From Planctomycetota bacterium (lineage in GTDB: Bacteria; Planctomycetota; UBA1135; UBA2386), in the NCBI GenBank assembly GCA_020849665.1, contig JADLFX010000092.1, positions 1-37,090 on the forward strand: a DNA stretch of 37,090 nucleotides, read 5' to 3'. Below, one piece after another: positions 18,029-26,097 of the stretch; positions within the stretch are counted from its first letter, which is position 1, and every line of letters begins with the position of its first letter. Both the position numbers and the translations under genes were made by a program. The notes beneath the pieces are model-generated. The model had not been told where the DNA came from. It did not search any database and saw only the letters and a program-made list of their open reading frames with translations.

Positions 18029-19478
18029 TCACCGCGAGCGGGCGCAGCCGCGCGACCTTGCGTGACAGATGCGCGCCGTGCACGACCTCGACCACGTGGT
18101 CGACGTCCTTGTAGGCGTCGGGTTGCTCTTCGGCGAGGCCCTCGCGGCTGCGGGCACGGGCCAGCACGCCGCGCGCGAAGAGTTCCTGGTCGATGCGGCG
18201 GCCGCGCGCCGACTTGACTGCGGCCGTGCGGCTCAGCACGCGGCCGGCGCCGTGGCAGGTGGTGCCGAAGGTGCGCGCCATGGCGTCCTCGTGGCCGCAG
18301 AGCAGCCAGCTCGCGCGGCCCATGTCGCCGGGCACGATCACCGGCTGGCCGATGCCGCGGTAGCGGGCCGGGATCTCGGGGTGGCCCGGGGGAAAGGCGC
18401 GCGTGGCGCCCTTGCGGTGCACGCAGAGCAGCTTGCTCCGGCCGTCCACGTCGTGGTGCTCGAACTTGGCGATGTTGTGCGCGACGTCGTAGACCTGCTC
18501 CATGCCGAGCGCGCCCCAGGGCTTGCCGAACACCTCGGCGAACACCTCGCGGGTCTGGGCCAGGAGCAGCTGGCGGTTGCAGAACGCGAAGTTGGCCGCG
18601 GCCCGCATCGCGCCGAGGTAGCGGCGCCCCTCGTCGCTGTGCACCGGCGCGCAGGCGAGCTGGCGGTCCGGCAACTGGATGCCCAGCCGCTCCGGCACGC
18701 CCCGCAGGACCTTGAGATGGTCGTCGCAGACCTGGTAGCCGAGCCCGCGCGAGCCGGAGTGGATCAGCACGCAGATCTGGCCCTCGGCGATGCGCATCAC
18801 CTCCGCCTTGGCCGGGTCCTCGACGCGGTCCACGACCTGCACCTCCAGGAAGTGATTGCCGGAGCCGATGGTCCCGCACTGGTCGTAGCCGCGCTCGAGG
18901 GCGCGTTCGCTCAGGTAGGCTGGCTCGGCATCGGGGAGGCAACCGTGCGACTCGGTGCACTCGACGTCGTCCGCGGTGGCCAGGCCGCGCCGGCGCAGGA
19001 CGTCCACGCCCTCGCGCAGGAGGCGCGCCAGCGCCTCGCCCTGGTGGACGAAGCGCCCGCCCATGCCCACCCCTGTGGGGATGGCGGCGAAGAGCGCGTT
19101 CACCAGCCGGGTCAGGTGCGGGCGCGCGTCGGCGAGCGTGAGGTCGGTGCGCACGAGTCGCACCCCGCAGTTGATGTCATAGCCGACGCCGCCGGGCGAC
19201 ACGACGCCGCCCTGCTCGGGATCCGTGGCGCACACCCCGCCGATGCAGAAGCCGTAGCCCCAGTGGATGTCGGGCATCGCGAGACTGGCCTTCTGGATCC
19301 CGGGCAGGAACGCCACGTTGGCCACCTGCTCCAGGGCCTGCTCTTCGCCGGCCAGCTCGAGCAGGGCCCGATCGGCGTAGACGATCCCGTCCACGCGCAT
19401 CCCGGGCTTGTAGCTCCTCGGGATCCGCCACGACCATGCATCGATGGGTTCGAGTGGGATGGAGAGTGCTTCGGCCAT
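18018..19478 (-). CDS. rtcB: RNA-splicing/repair ligase RtcB
   Basis: RtcB joins RNA ends carrying 2',3'-cyclic phosphate or 3'-phosphate to 5'-OH ends, using GTP and manganese. The 486 residues include the metal-site motif GGVGYDINCGVRL (Cys104), SGNHFLEVQ, HSGSRGLG and CHGAGRVLSR, whose His409 corresponds to the guanylated histidine by motif. Start is the ATG at 19476-19478 (MAEALSIPLEPIDAW) because GGAAGGGA lies just upstream; a longer frame to 19547 overlaps the archease end. The archease gene precedes it by 38 bases. The TAG stop lies inside the convergent uracil-DNA glycosylase gene. The protein looks complete and active. Confidence 0.96.
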   Translation of the reverse strand: MAEALSIPLEPIDAWSWRIPRSYKPGMRVDGIVYADRALLELAGEEQALEQVANVAFLPGIQKASLAMPDIHWGYGFCIGGVCATDPEQGGVVSPGGVGYDINCGVRLVRTDLTLADARPHLTRLVNALFAAIPTGVGMGGRFVHQGEALARLLREGVDVLRRRGLATADDVECTESHGCLPDAEPAYLSERALERGYDQCGTIGSGNHFLEVQVVDRVEDPAKAEVMRIAEGQICVLIHSGSRGLGYQVCDDHLKVLRGVPERLGIQLPDRQLACAPVHSDEGRRYLGAMRAAANFAFCNRQLLLAQTREVFAEVFGKPWGALGMEQVYDVAHNIAKFEHHDVDGRSKLLCVHRKGATRAFPPGHPEIPARYRGIGQPVIVPGDMGRASWLLCGHEDAMARTFGTTCHGAGRVLSRTAAVKSARGRRIDQELFARGVLARARSREGLAEEQPDAYKDVDHVVEVVHGAHLSRKVARLRPLAVIKG

Positions 19479-19516
19479 GGTCCCTTCCTGCCAAGGGTGC
19501 CCCGGGTCGGGTTCTT

Positions 19517-19930
19517 TCAGATGTCCACGACGAACTCCGCCGACCATCCGCCGGGATCCTGGCGCACCTCCAGGCCATGGTAGGTGATCGCCTTGACCTC
19601 GTGGGCGAGGCGGTGCCGGGTGCGGTCGAGGACCTCGCCGCGCACCGTGCCGGTCAGGCCCGAGTGCGCGAGGCGCACGTCGAACGCACAGAGCAGCAGG
19701 TTGCGCGCCGTGAAGAGGTAGAGCAGCTCGCCCAACCAGTCGTGCAGCAGGTAGGCCGCGTCGTCGCCCGCGACGGCCACTTCGAGGGCGGTGGCGGGGC
19801 GCACCGCACCGAGGTCGTCGACCAGGATCTCGAAGAGGGCCTGGCCGGACTCCGCGTAGAGCGCCGCCCGGTCCGGGGCGCGCACGCGCACACCCAGGTC
19901 GGCCGTGTGTTCGAACACTTCGTGGCTCAT
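19517..19930 (-). CDS. Archease, RtcB activator
   Basis: Archease speeds RtcB guanylation and turnover. The 137-residue product has the family N-terminus FEHTADLGVRVRA, with the conserved acidic metal-site residue in HTAD, the central HDWLGELLYLFTARNLLL and a C-terminal EVKAITYHGLEV strand. Start is the ATG at 19928-19930 (MSHEVFEHTADLG); the open frame further upstream is low-complexity and overlaps gspJ. It is 52 bases after gspJ and 38 bases before rtcB on the same strand. The pairing with rtcB is well known; the link to the gsp genes is positional only. Confidence 0.94.
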   Translation of the reverse strand: MSHEVFEHTADLGVRVRAPDRAALYAESGQALFEILVDDLGAVRPATALEVAVAGDDAAYLLHDWLGELLYLFTARNLLLCAFDVRLAHSGLTGTVRGEVLDRTRHRLAHEVKAITYHGLEVRQDPGGWSAEFVVDI

Positions 19931-19982
19931 GACTGGCTCGGGTCGGCGCGGGCGCCTCGGCCGCGGGGACGGGCTGCCCGAC

Positions 19983-21044
19983 TCAGCGGCGCCCGCCGCT
20001 GCCCGCCCCGCCGCCGCGGCCGCCACCGCCCGGGAAGCCGCCGCCAGGGAAGCCGCCCGCGCCCTGACCGCCGATGCCGCGCAGCAGATCGCCGAAGTTC
20101 ATGCCGGGCGGAGGCTGCATGTTGCCGCCCTGGCCGCCGCGCCCGCTGCCGACCTGCTGGCGGATGTCGCCGGGTCCTCCGCGCTGGCCGGGCACGCCTC
20201 CCTGCCCACCCGGGCCGCGCCCGCCTGCACCCGGCCCGCCCGCACCCGGGCCACCAGCGCCGCCGCCTCCCGCCGCGGCCTCCTCCGGCTCGGGCGGGAA
20301 CATCGGCAGCACCGCGACGCCGGCCTTGAGGATCTCCGGGTAGCGGCGATCGAGGACGATGTGGCGGACGTACTTCTTCTGCACGCCCTCGAAGTCGTCG
20401 ACCTCGGCGCCACTCACCTCGTTGCGGCTGGCCAGGCGGCGTTCCACGGTGAACTCGATCTTGATCCGCCGCGGCAGGGCGTCGTTGCGCGAGGAGTCCC
20501 AGTCGAGCATCTCCTCGGCCTCGTAGCCCACGGTCTCGTAGTAGGAGATGTTGAAGGAACGGACCCGGTCGTGCACGAGCTGGAACGTGCCCCCCGAGAC
20601 GAGGTTGTCATCCACCAGCGGGTCCTCGCGCCGCCACAGCTCGAGCAGGCCTGGGATCGCCCGGTTCTCGCGCAGCCAGTAGCCGACCTCGCAGATCGTC
20701 GGCCGGCGCGGCTGGTTGGTGTTGTCCAGGACCATTCCCACCGCGTCCGTGGTGGTGAGGAAGTCGATGCGATCGGCGTCGGTGCCGGCGATGTCCAGGT
20801 TGCGACCGACCAGGACCTTGTTGAGCTTGACGTTCTGGTGCCAGAGTCCCTGCAGGTCGCGCTCGATCAGCGAGAGGATGCGCGGACCGGCCTCGGTGGA
20901 CTCGTTGAGCGACTGCACCTCGCCGCGCGCGCGGATCGTCGCCATCAGGGTCTCGCCCAGGGCGAGCATGAGGATCGCGGTGACGAACACGGCCACCAGG
21001 ATCTCGATCAGGGTGAAGCCCCGCTGTGCGTTCCCGGTCCTCAT
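19983..21044 (-). CDS. gspJ: Type II secretion minor pseudopilin GspJ-like with Gly-rich tail
   Basis: GspJ is part of the tip complex of the secretion pseudopilus. The 353-residue protein has a prepilin leader and membrane helix (QRGFTLIEILVAVFVTAILM) with cleavage after Gly9 and Glu5 of the mature chain present. A globular domain (about 35-250) follows, with VRSFNISYYETVGYE and ERRLASRNE, as in GspJ/PulJ. The last 100 residues (about 255-353) are extremely rich in Gly, Pro, Gln and Arg and look disordered; I know of no such tail in standard GspJ. The ATG overlaps the gspI stop (ATGA), with GGGAGG upstream. Assignment to J rather than another minor pseudopilin rests on order and size. Confidence 0.8.
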   Translation of the reverse strand: MRTGNAQRGFTLIEILVAVFVTAILMLALGETLMATIRARGEVQSLNESTEAGPRILSLIERDLQGLWHQNVKLNKVLVGRNLDIAGTDADRIDFLTTTDAVGMVLDNTNQPRRPTICEVGYWLRENRAIPGLLELWRREDPLVDDNLVSGGTFQLVHDRVRSFNISYYETVGYEAEEMLDWDSSRNDALPRRIKIEFTVERRLASRNEVSGAEVDDFEGVQKKYVRHIVLDRRYPEILKAGVAVLPMFPPEPEEAAAGGGGAGGPGAGGPGAGGRGPGGQGGVPGQRGGPGDIRQQVGSGRGGQGGNMQPPPGMNFGDLLRGIGGQGAGGFPGGGFPGGGGRGGGAGSGGRR

Positions 21045-21817
21045 CGCTTCGCGCCTCCCTCGCCCGCGCCGAGATTGGAGTTGGTGAGCCCCCCGGCCGC
21101 CCCGCTGCCGCTGTTGCCGGCGCCCGCGCCGGCGCCGCCGCCCCCGGAGCCGCTCGCCCCGCCCTGCTGGGTCTTGGGGGTCTTGCCGGCGGCCAGGGCC
21201 TGCTGTTCGGCCTGCTGCGGCGTCAATCCGCGCAGGGCGAGCGTGCTGACCTTGGACTTGAGGACGAAGGTCTCCTCGTCCTTGGCGTTCTCGGCCTTGG
21301 CCACGCTGGGGAAGTAGATCACCACCGCCACGTCCTCGTACTCGGTCTCGCTCGGCTCCTCCTCGAGGAGGCGGCGCCGGTCCTCCTCCTGTCGGAGGTA
21401 GTCCTCCTGCGAGATCCCCTGGCGGCGGACGTTGCGCTGCAGGTCGCGCTCGCGCTGCCATGCCAGCCGGTCGGCGGCGAGGCTCGAGGCCTCGTCGTCC
21501 ACGTCGCCCACCTGGTTGGCCTCGAAGCTGGAGATCGCCTCGGCGCCGACCAGGTACTGCATCGCGAAGCCGGGGTACTCCTCCAGCGGCACGATGGTGC
21601 CCGACTCGGGGGGGATCTCGCGCGCGCCCGCGATCACCTCGGACATGTGCTCCGCGGCGATCTCCGCGGCGAGGCGCCAGTTGCGCGCCTGGCTGGCGTC
21701 GCGGATCGCGTCGGTGCGCAGGCCGAGGCCCAGCCACAGGATCACGAACGAGAGGATGCCGAGGGCGACCATGACCTCGACCAGCGTGAACCCGGCGTGG
21801 CGTGCGTGCGGGACCAT
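21041..21817 (-). CDS. gspI: Type II secretion minor pseudopilin GspI-like with Gly-rich tail
   Basis: This pseudopilin starts MVPHARHAGFTLVEVMVALG, with predicted cleavage after Gly9 and the mature Glu5. The 258 residues are longer than a usual GspI (about 120-130). After the helix and a GspI-like section (AAEIAAEHMSEVIAG) there is an inserted charged region (about 115-165, rich in Arg, Glu and Gln, probably helical). The protein ends in a Gly/Ser/Ala tail (about 217-258). The start ATG shares one base with the gspH stop (TGATG) and the stop overlaps gspJ, so translation is coupled. Position between H and J supports the I assignment; the insert and tail are unusual. Confidence 0.75.
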   Translation of the reverse strand: MVPHARHAGFTLVEVMVALGILSFVILWLGLGLRTDAIRDASQARNWRLAAEIAAEHMSEVIAGAREIPPESGTIVPLEEYPGFAMQYLVGAEAISSFEANQVGDVDDEASSLAADRLAWQRERDLQRNVRRQGISQEDYLRQEEDRRRLLEEEPSETEYEDVAVVIYFPSVAKAENAKDEETFVLKSKVSTLALRGLTPQQAEQQALAAGKTPKTQQGGASGSGGGGAGAGAGNSGSGAAGGLTNSNLGAGEGGAKR

Positions 21818-22413
21818 CAGAAGCTGCCCTCCGTGACCGGCTCCAGCGGTTGTTCCTTGCCTTCGGCGTTGGTCAGGACGTCGCTGCGCCCGATCAGGCC
21901 GCGCATCTGCAGCGTCCACACCAGCTCCTCGTCGTCCCGGTGGCGGAAGTAGAGGGCTTGATCGGCGCTGAAGCCGCTCTGGTCGTAGATCACCTCGTAG
22001 ATCCCGCTGCGCACGGCCATCCCCCCGGCCACCTGCGCGCCGACCATGCGCACCTGGGGATCGAGTTGGTTCCACTCCAGCGGCAGGTCCTCCTCGATGG
22101 TCTGGGTGGAGACGAGCCGGTCCTCGGGGGGCAGGATCAGCCGCCAGCGCTGGTTGTCCAGGTCGAACTGGACGCGGAAGGTCTTGCCGGCCATCCGCGC
22201 CTCCGAGCGGACGTAGTCGAGGCGGTAGGCCAGCTCGGCGGTCTCCTTGTCCATGGTGCGGGCGGGCACCAGTGCGCCGAGGTTGGCGATCACGAGCTGG
22301 GTGATGAGCCCCATGATCGAGATGACCACGAGCAGCTCGAGGAGCGTGAATCCGGCCGCGGGGCCTGCCCGCGGCAAGCCGGCGCCAACGCTGGGCTCGG
22401 CCGGGGCGCGCAT
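21817..22413 (-). CDS. gspH: Type II secretion minor pseudopilin GspH-like
   Basis: The 198-residue protein has a rather long leader of 21 residues, then cleavage at AAGFTLLELLVVISIMGLI. The remainder (about 50-198) is a beta-rich domain with ELAYRLDYVRSEARMAGKTF, matching the GspH/FimT pattern in which the helix leads into a domain containing RSEA. The ATG is two bases after the gspG stop. The protein is expected to cap or join the pseudopilus with GspI and GspJ. The family could also be called FimT-like. Confidence 0.8.
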   Translation of the reverse strand: MRAPAEPSVGAGLPRAGPAAGFTLLELLVVISIMGLITQLVIANLGALVPARTMDKETAELAYRLDYVRSEARMAGKTFRVQFDLDNQRWRLILPPEDRLVSTQTIEEDLPLEWNQLDPQVRMVGAQVAGGMAVRSGIYEVIYDQSGFSADQALYFRHRDDEELVWTLQMRGLIGRSDVLTNAEGKEQPLEPVTEGSF

Positions 22414-22415
22414 GC

Positions 22416-22844
22416 CTACTTCGGCTGCTCGTTGCGCGCGGTCATGTTGGTGATGTCGTCCTCGGTGCCCTCCTGGCCGTCGGGTCCGTTGCTCTGGACC
22501 TCGAACTTGCCGCGCCGCTCGCCCGCGACGATGCGGTACTCGTTGTCCCAGGGGTCCCTTGGCACGGTCGTGTAGCCACGCAGATAGGTGTCGCCGGTGC
22601 GGGAGTCGGGGGTGACGAGCTCCTCCATCGTGGGCACCCGGCCCTTGTTCTGGATGGAGAAGAGCTCGGCGGTCTCGTGGATCTTGAGGACGTCGGACTT
22701 GGCCTTCTCGATCTTGGCGGTCTCGCTCTGGCCGAAGACGGCCGGACCGACCACGGTGGCCAGCAGGCCCAGGATCAGGATCACGACCATGATCTCGATC
22801 AGGGTGAAGCCGGCGTCTCGATTCCTGGTACGGGAGTTGTGCAT
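22416..22844 (-). CDS. gspG: Type II secretion major pseudopilin GspG
   Basis: GspG polymerises into the pseudopilus that pushes substrates through the secretin. The 142 residues begin with a 12-residue leader and the classic AGFTLIEIMVVILILGLLA segment. GspG-specific marks follow: TVPRDPWDNEYRI, and a C-terminal loop with SNGPDGQEGTEDDI, the calcium-binding loop of the family. Start is the ATG at 22842-22844, with GAGG six bases upstream; an earlier in-frame Met lies eight codons before it. A 212-base gap separates it from gspF; a TAGAGT on the minus strand there could be a -10 box but has no good -35. Confidence 0.93.
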   Translation of the reverse strand: MHNSRTRNRDAGFTLIEIMVVILILGLLATVVGPAVFGQSETAKIEKAKSDVLKIHETAELFSIQNKGRVPTMEELVTPDSRTGDTYLRGYTTVPRDPWDNEYRIVAGERRGKFEVQSNGPDGQEGTEDDITNMTARNEQPK

Positions 22845-23056
22845 TGCTTGCCTCGCAGCCGTTGCCACGGCCGGGACCGGTACTCTACTTCCGTCCGGAG
22901 GCCGCGGCCACGGGCCCTGAGACGGCGGGCTGGCGCGACTCCTTCCCGCGCCGCGTCCGCGGGGGTGGGGGAAGCGCGCTCGTCCTGCTCCAAGCCGCAG
23001 TGGCGCGGGAGGGTTGGGTGCCGCCGGGCCCCCGGCTTGGTGCCTCGGCGCGGCCC

Positions 23057-24286
23057 TCAGCGGCGGACCTTGGTCAGCTCCATCAGCGGCTGGACGATCG
23101 CGATCACCACGCCGGCCACGACCACGGCCAGGACCACGATGATCAGGGGCTCCAGCATGGCCGAGAGCTTCTGGGTGGCGAGGTCGACCTCTTCGTCGTA
23201 GGCGTCGGCGACGCGCTCCAGCATCTCCTCGAGGTTCCCCGCCTGCTCGCCCACGCCGATCATGTACGAGACCGTGGGGGGGAACTGGCCGGTGGCCTTC
23301 ATCGGCGTGGCGATGTCGGCGCCCTCCAGGATCTGGTCGTGCACGGTCTTGAGCGCGCCGGAGAGCACGCGGTTGTCCAGCACCGTGCGCGTGGTCTCGA
23401 TGGCCTGGAGCGCCGGGACGCCCGAGCGCAGCAGGGTCGCCAGGGTCACCGAGAAGCGGGCCACGGCCTGCTTGCGCATCAGGTCGCCGAACACCGGCAG
23501 GCGCAGCTTGAACGCGTCCCAGGCCAGCCGGCCCTTGTCGGTGCTGACGATCACGTTGAACAGGATCGCCCCGACCAGGACGGCCACGGCCATGAGGAAC
23601 CAGTAGCCGCGGAAGATCTCGCTGATCCCGATCAGGGTCTCGGTGACGAAGGGCAGCTTCTTGCCCTGGGCACGCAGCATCTGGGTGACCTGGGGGACCA
23701 CGAAGGCCATCAGGATCGACACCACCACGACGCCGATCAGCATCATGATGCCCGGGTAGATCATGGCCGCGCCGACCTTGTTCTTGAGGCGCGCCTGGCT
23801 CTGCAGGAACGTCGAGAGCCGCGCCATGACCTTGTCGAGGGCGCCCGAGGACTCGCCCGCCTTCACCATGTTGGAGTAGAGCTCGGTGAAGTACGCGGGG
23901 TGCTGCAGGACGGCGTCGCCGAACGAGAGGCCCTGGGTGACCTTCTCGCGGATGTCGCGGAACACCGCCTCCATGCGCTGGTCCGGAGCCTGCTCGATCA
24001 CCATGCGCAGGGCCTCGGCCAGCGGGATGCCGGCGGAGAGGAGCGAGGCCATCTGGCGGGTGACCGCCGACACCTGCTCGTTGCGCGCCTTGTTGGGGGC
24101 GTCCACGCCCGACAGGCCGGAGAGGCCCATGCGACGCGGGCCGCGCTTGCGCGCCTCGCTCAGCTCGGTGACGTAGAGGCTCTCCCGCTTGAGCTTGATC
24201 CGCGCCTCGCGCGGCGAATCGGCATCGACGATCCCCTTGCGGACCTTGTTCTCACCGTCGACCGCCTTGTACTGGAAGATGGGCAT
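23057..24286 (-). CDS. gspF: Type II secretion inner-membrane platform protein GspF
   Basis: GspF is the polytopic platform that couples the ATPase GspE to pseudopilus assembly. The 409 residues start MPIFQYKAVDGENKVRKG, the usual GspF opening. They contain two repeated T2SSF domains: the first near residues 72-195 (VTRQMASLLSAGIPLAEAL), the second near 275-398 (FSVTLATLLRSGVPALQAI). Three membrane segments lie near 173-195, 228-250 and 376-400. Length and domain order are standard. It lies 82 bases after gspE on the minus strand. Confidence 0.95.
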   Translation of the reverse strand: MPIFQYKAVDGENKVRKGIVDADSPREARIKLKRESLYVTELSEARKRGPRRMGLSGLSGVDAPNKARNEQVSAVTRQMASLLSAGIPLAEALRMVIEQAPDQRMEAVFRDIREKVTQGLSFGDAVLQHPAYFTELYSNMVKAGESSGALDKVMARLSTFLQSQARLKNKVGAAMIYPGIMMLIGVVVVSILMAFVVPQVTQMLRAQGKKLPFVTETLIGISEIFRGYWFLMAVAVLVGAILFNVIVSTDKGRLAWDAFKLRLPVFGDLMRKQAVARFSVTLATLLRSGVPALQAIETTRTVLDNRVLSGALKTVHDQILEGADIATPMKATGQFPPTVSYMIGVGEQAGNLEEMLERVADAYDEEVDLATQKLSAMLEPLIIVVLAVVVAGVVIAIVQPLMELTKVRR

Positions 24287-24368
24287 CGGTGGCGGAGCAG
24301 CGGGTTCAGCGGCGGCGGCGGCGAGCGACGGGTCGGGACATGGCGGGGGAGCGGGCGGCGGCGCGGAA

Positions 24369-26081
24369 TCAGAACACGTCGAGCTGGGTGACGCGCAGGA
24401 CCTCCTCGGGGGTGGTGATGCCGTGCAGCACCTTCTCGACGCCGTCCATGCGCAGGGTGCGCAGGCCGCGCTCGAGGGCGCCGCGCTTGATCACGCTCGC
24501 GGAGGCCTTGTTGACGATCTGCTCCTGGATCACGGAGTCGATCGGCATGATCTCGTAGATCGCGGTGCGGCCCGAGAAGCCGGAATGGAAGCAGTCGTCG
24601 CAGCCGCGCCCCACCCAGATCTTGCCGTCGGCGAACTGGTCGAGGCTGAGCTTGAGGTCCTCGATCTGGAAGCGCTGCTTCTTGTCCGGAACCAGCAGTT
24701 CCTTGCAGCGCGGGCAGATCGTGCGCACCAGGCGCTGCGCGATCACCAGCAGCAGCGACGAGGACACCAGGTACGGCTCGACGCCGATGTCGAGCATGCG
24801 CGTGACGGTGGAGGCCGAGTCGTTGGTGTGCACGGTCGAGAACACCAGGTGGCCGGTGAGTGCCGCCCGGATCGCGATGTCGGCGGTCTCGTTGTCGCGC
24901 ACCTCGCCGACCATCATCACGTCGGGATCCTGGCGCAGGAACGAGCGCAGCCCGTTGGCGAAGGTGAGCCCCTTCTTCACGTTCACCTGCACCTGGCTGA
25001 TGCCTTCCAGGTTGTATTCGACCGGATCCTCGATGGTCAGGATGTTGAGCGACGGCGCGTTGATCTTCTGCAGGCAGGCGTAGAGCGTCGTGGTCTTGCC
25101 CGAGCCGGTCGGGCCGGTCACGAAGATGATGCCGTGCGAGTAGTCGATGTAGCGCTCGATGATCTCGCGGTCCCGGTCGGCGAGGCCGATCTGATCGAGC
25201 GAGTAGACCTTGGTGGTCTTGTCGAGGATGCGGAACACGATGCGCTCGCCGGACTGCACCGGCACCGAGCTGATGCGCACGTCCACGTCGCCGTCGCCGA
25301 TGCGGATCGAGGCTCGGCCGTCCTGCGGCAGGCGGCGCTCGGCGATGTCCATCTTCCCCATGACCTTGACGCGGCTGATGATCGCCTCCTGGGCCTTCTT
25401 GGGGATCGCCTCCGTGTCGTAGAGCACGCCGTCGATGCGCATGCGCACCTGCAGGCGGTCGGGGTAGGGCTGCAGGTGGATGTCCGAGGCCCGCAGCTTG
25501 AGGGCCTGGAAGAGCAGCATGTTGACCAGCTTGATGATCGGCGCCTTGTTGGCGACGTCGAGCAGGTCTTCCGACTCCTCGATCGTGGCGGCCAGGCCCA
25601 CGATGTCCTGTTCCTCGATGTCGCCCAGCGCCTCGTCCACGCCGTCGGCCTTGTGCCGGTAGGCGCGGTTGATCAGTCCGGCGATCTCGGACTTCGGCGC
25701 CAGCACCGCCTCGACCTCGCGCCCCATCATCGTGGCCAGGTCGTCCATGGGCTGGACGTTGAGCGGGTGGCAGGTGGCGACCTTCACCAGCCGGTCGGTC
25801 TGCTCCAGCGCCACGAGGTGGTGAGTGCGCGCGAACTGCACCGGCACGTTCTGGATGAACGGGCCCGGCACCGACACGCCGTCGAGGCTGCGGCGCACCT
25901 CCATGCCCAGGAACTCGCCGAAGAAGTCCAGGGCGCGGCCCTCGGGCAGGTAGCTCTTCGCCACCAGGATCTGGTCGAGGGTCTGGCCTGACTCGCGCTC
26001 CATCTGGAGCGCCTCGCCGATCTGTTGTTCGTTGAGGCCGGCCTTGCGCAGCAGCCCCTCGCGGATCCGGTCCAGCATCAT
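24369..26081 (-). CDS. gspE: Type II secretion ATPase GspE
   Basis: GspE powers pseudopilus assembly in the cytoplasm. The 570 residues have an N-terminal MshEN/T2SSE-N region (about 1-150, including FARTHHLVALEQTDRLVKVA) and a catalytic core with Walker A GPTGSGKTTT (Lys329), IEDPVEYNLEGI, VGEVRDNETA and the His box TGHLVFSTVHTND. A zinc-binding four-cysteine module (Cys456, 459, 494, 497) is complete. Two consecutive ATG codons open the gene, so either Met may be used. The ribosome site is weak, and gspD ends 16 bases upstream, which suggests coupling. PilB-like assignment is possible from sequence, but the neighbourhood favours GspE. Confidence 0.95.
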   Translation of the reverse strand: MMLDRIREGLLRKAGLNEQQIGEALQMERESGQTLDQILVAKSYLPEGRALDFFGEFLGMEVRRSLDGVSVPGPFIQNVPVQFARTHHLVALEQTDRLVKVATCHPLNVQPMDDLATMMGREVEAVLAPKSEIAGLINRAYRHKADGVDEALGDIEEQDIVGLAATIEESEDLLDVANKAPIIKLVNMLLFQALKLRASDIHLQPYPDRLQVRMRIDGVLYDTEAIPKKAQEAIISRVKVMGKMDIAERRLPQDGRASIRIGDGDVDVRISSVPVQSGERIVFRILDKTTKVYSLDQIGLADRDREIIERYIDYSHGIIFVTGPTGSGKTTTLYACLQKINAPSLNILTIEDPVEYNLEGISQVQVNVKKGLTFANGLRSFLRQDPDVMMVGEVRDNETADIAIRAALTGHLVFSTVHTNDSASTVTRMLDIGVEPYLVSSSLLLVIAQRLVRTICPRCKELLVPDKKQRFQIEDLKLSLDQFADGKIWVGRGCDDCFHSGFSGRTAIYEIMPIDSVIQEQIVNKASASVIKRGALERGLRTLRMDGVEKVLHGITTPEEVLRVTQLDVF

Positions 26082-26097
26082 CTTGGTTCGCTTCGGC

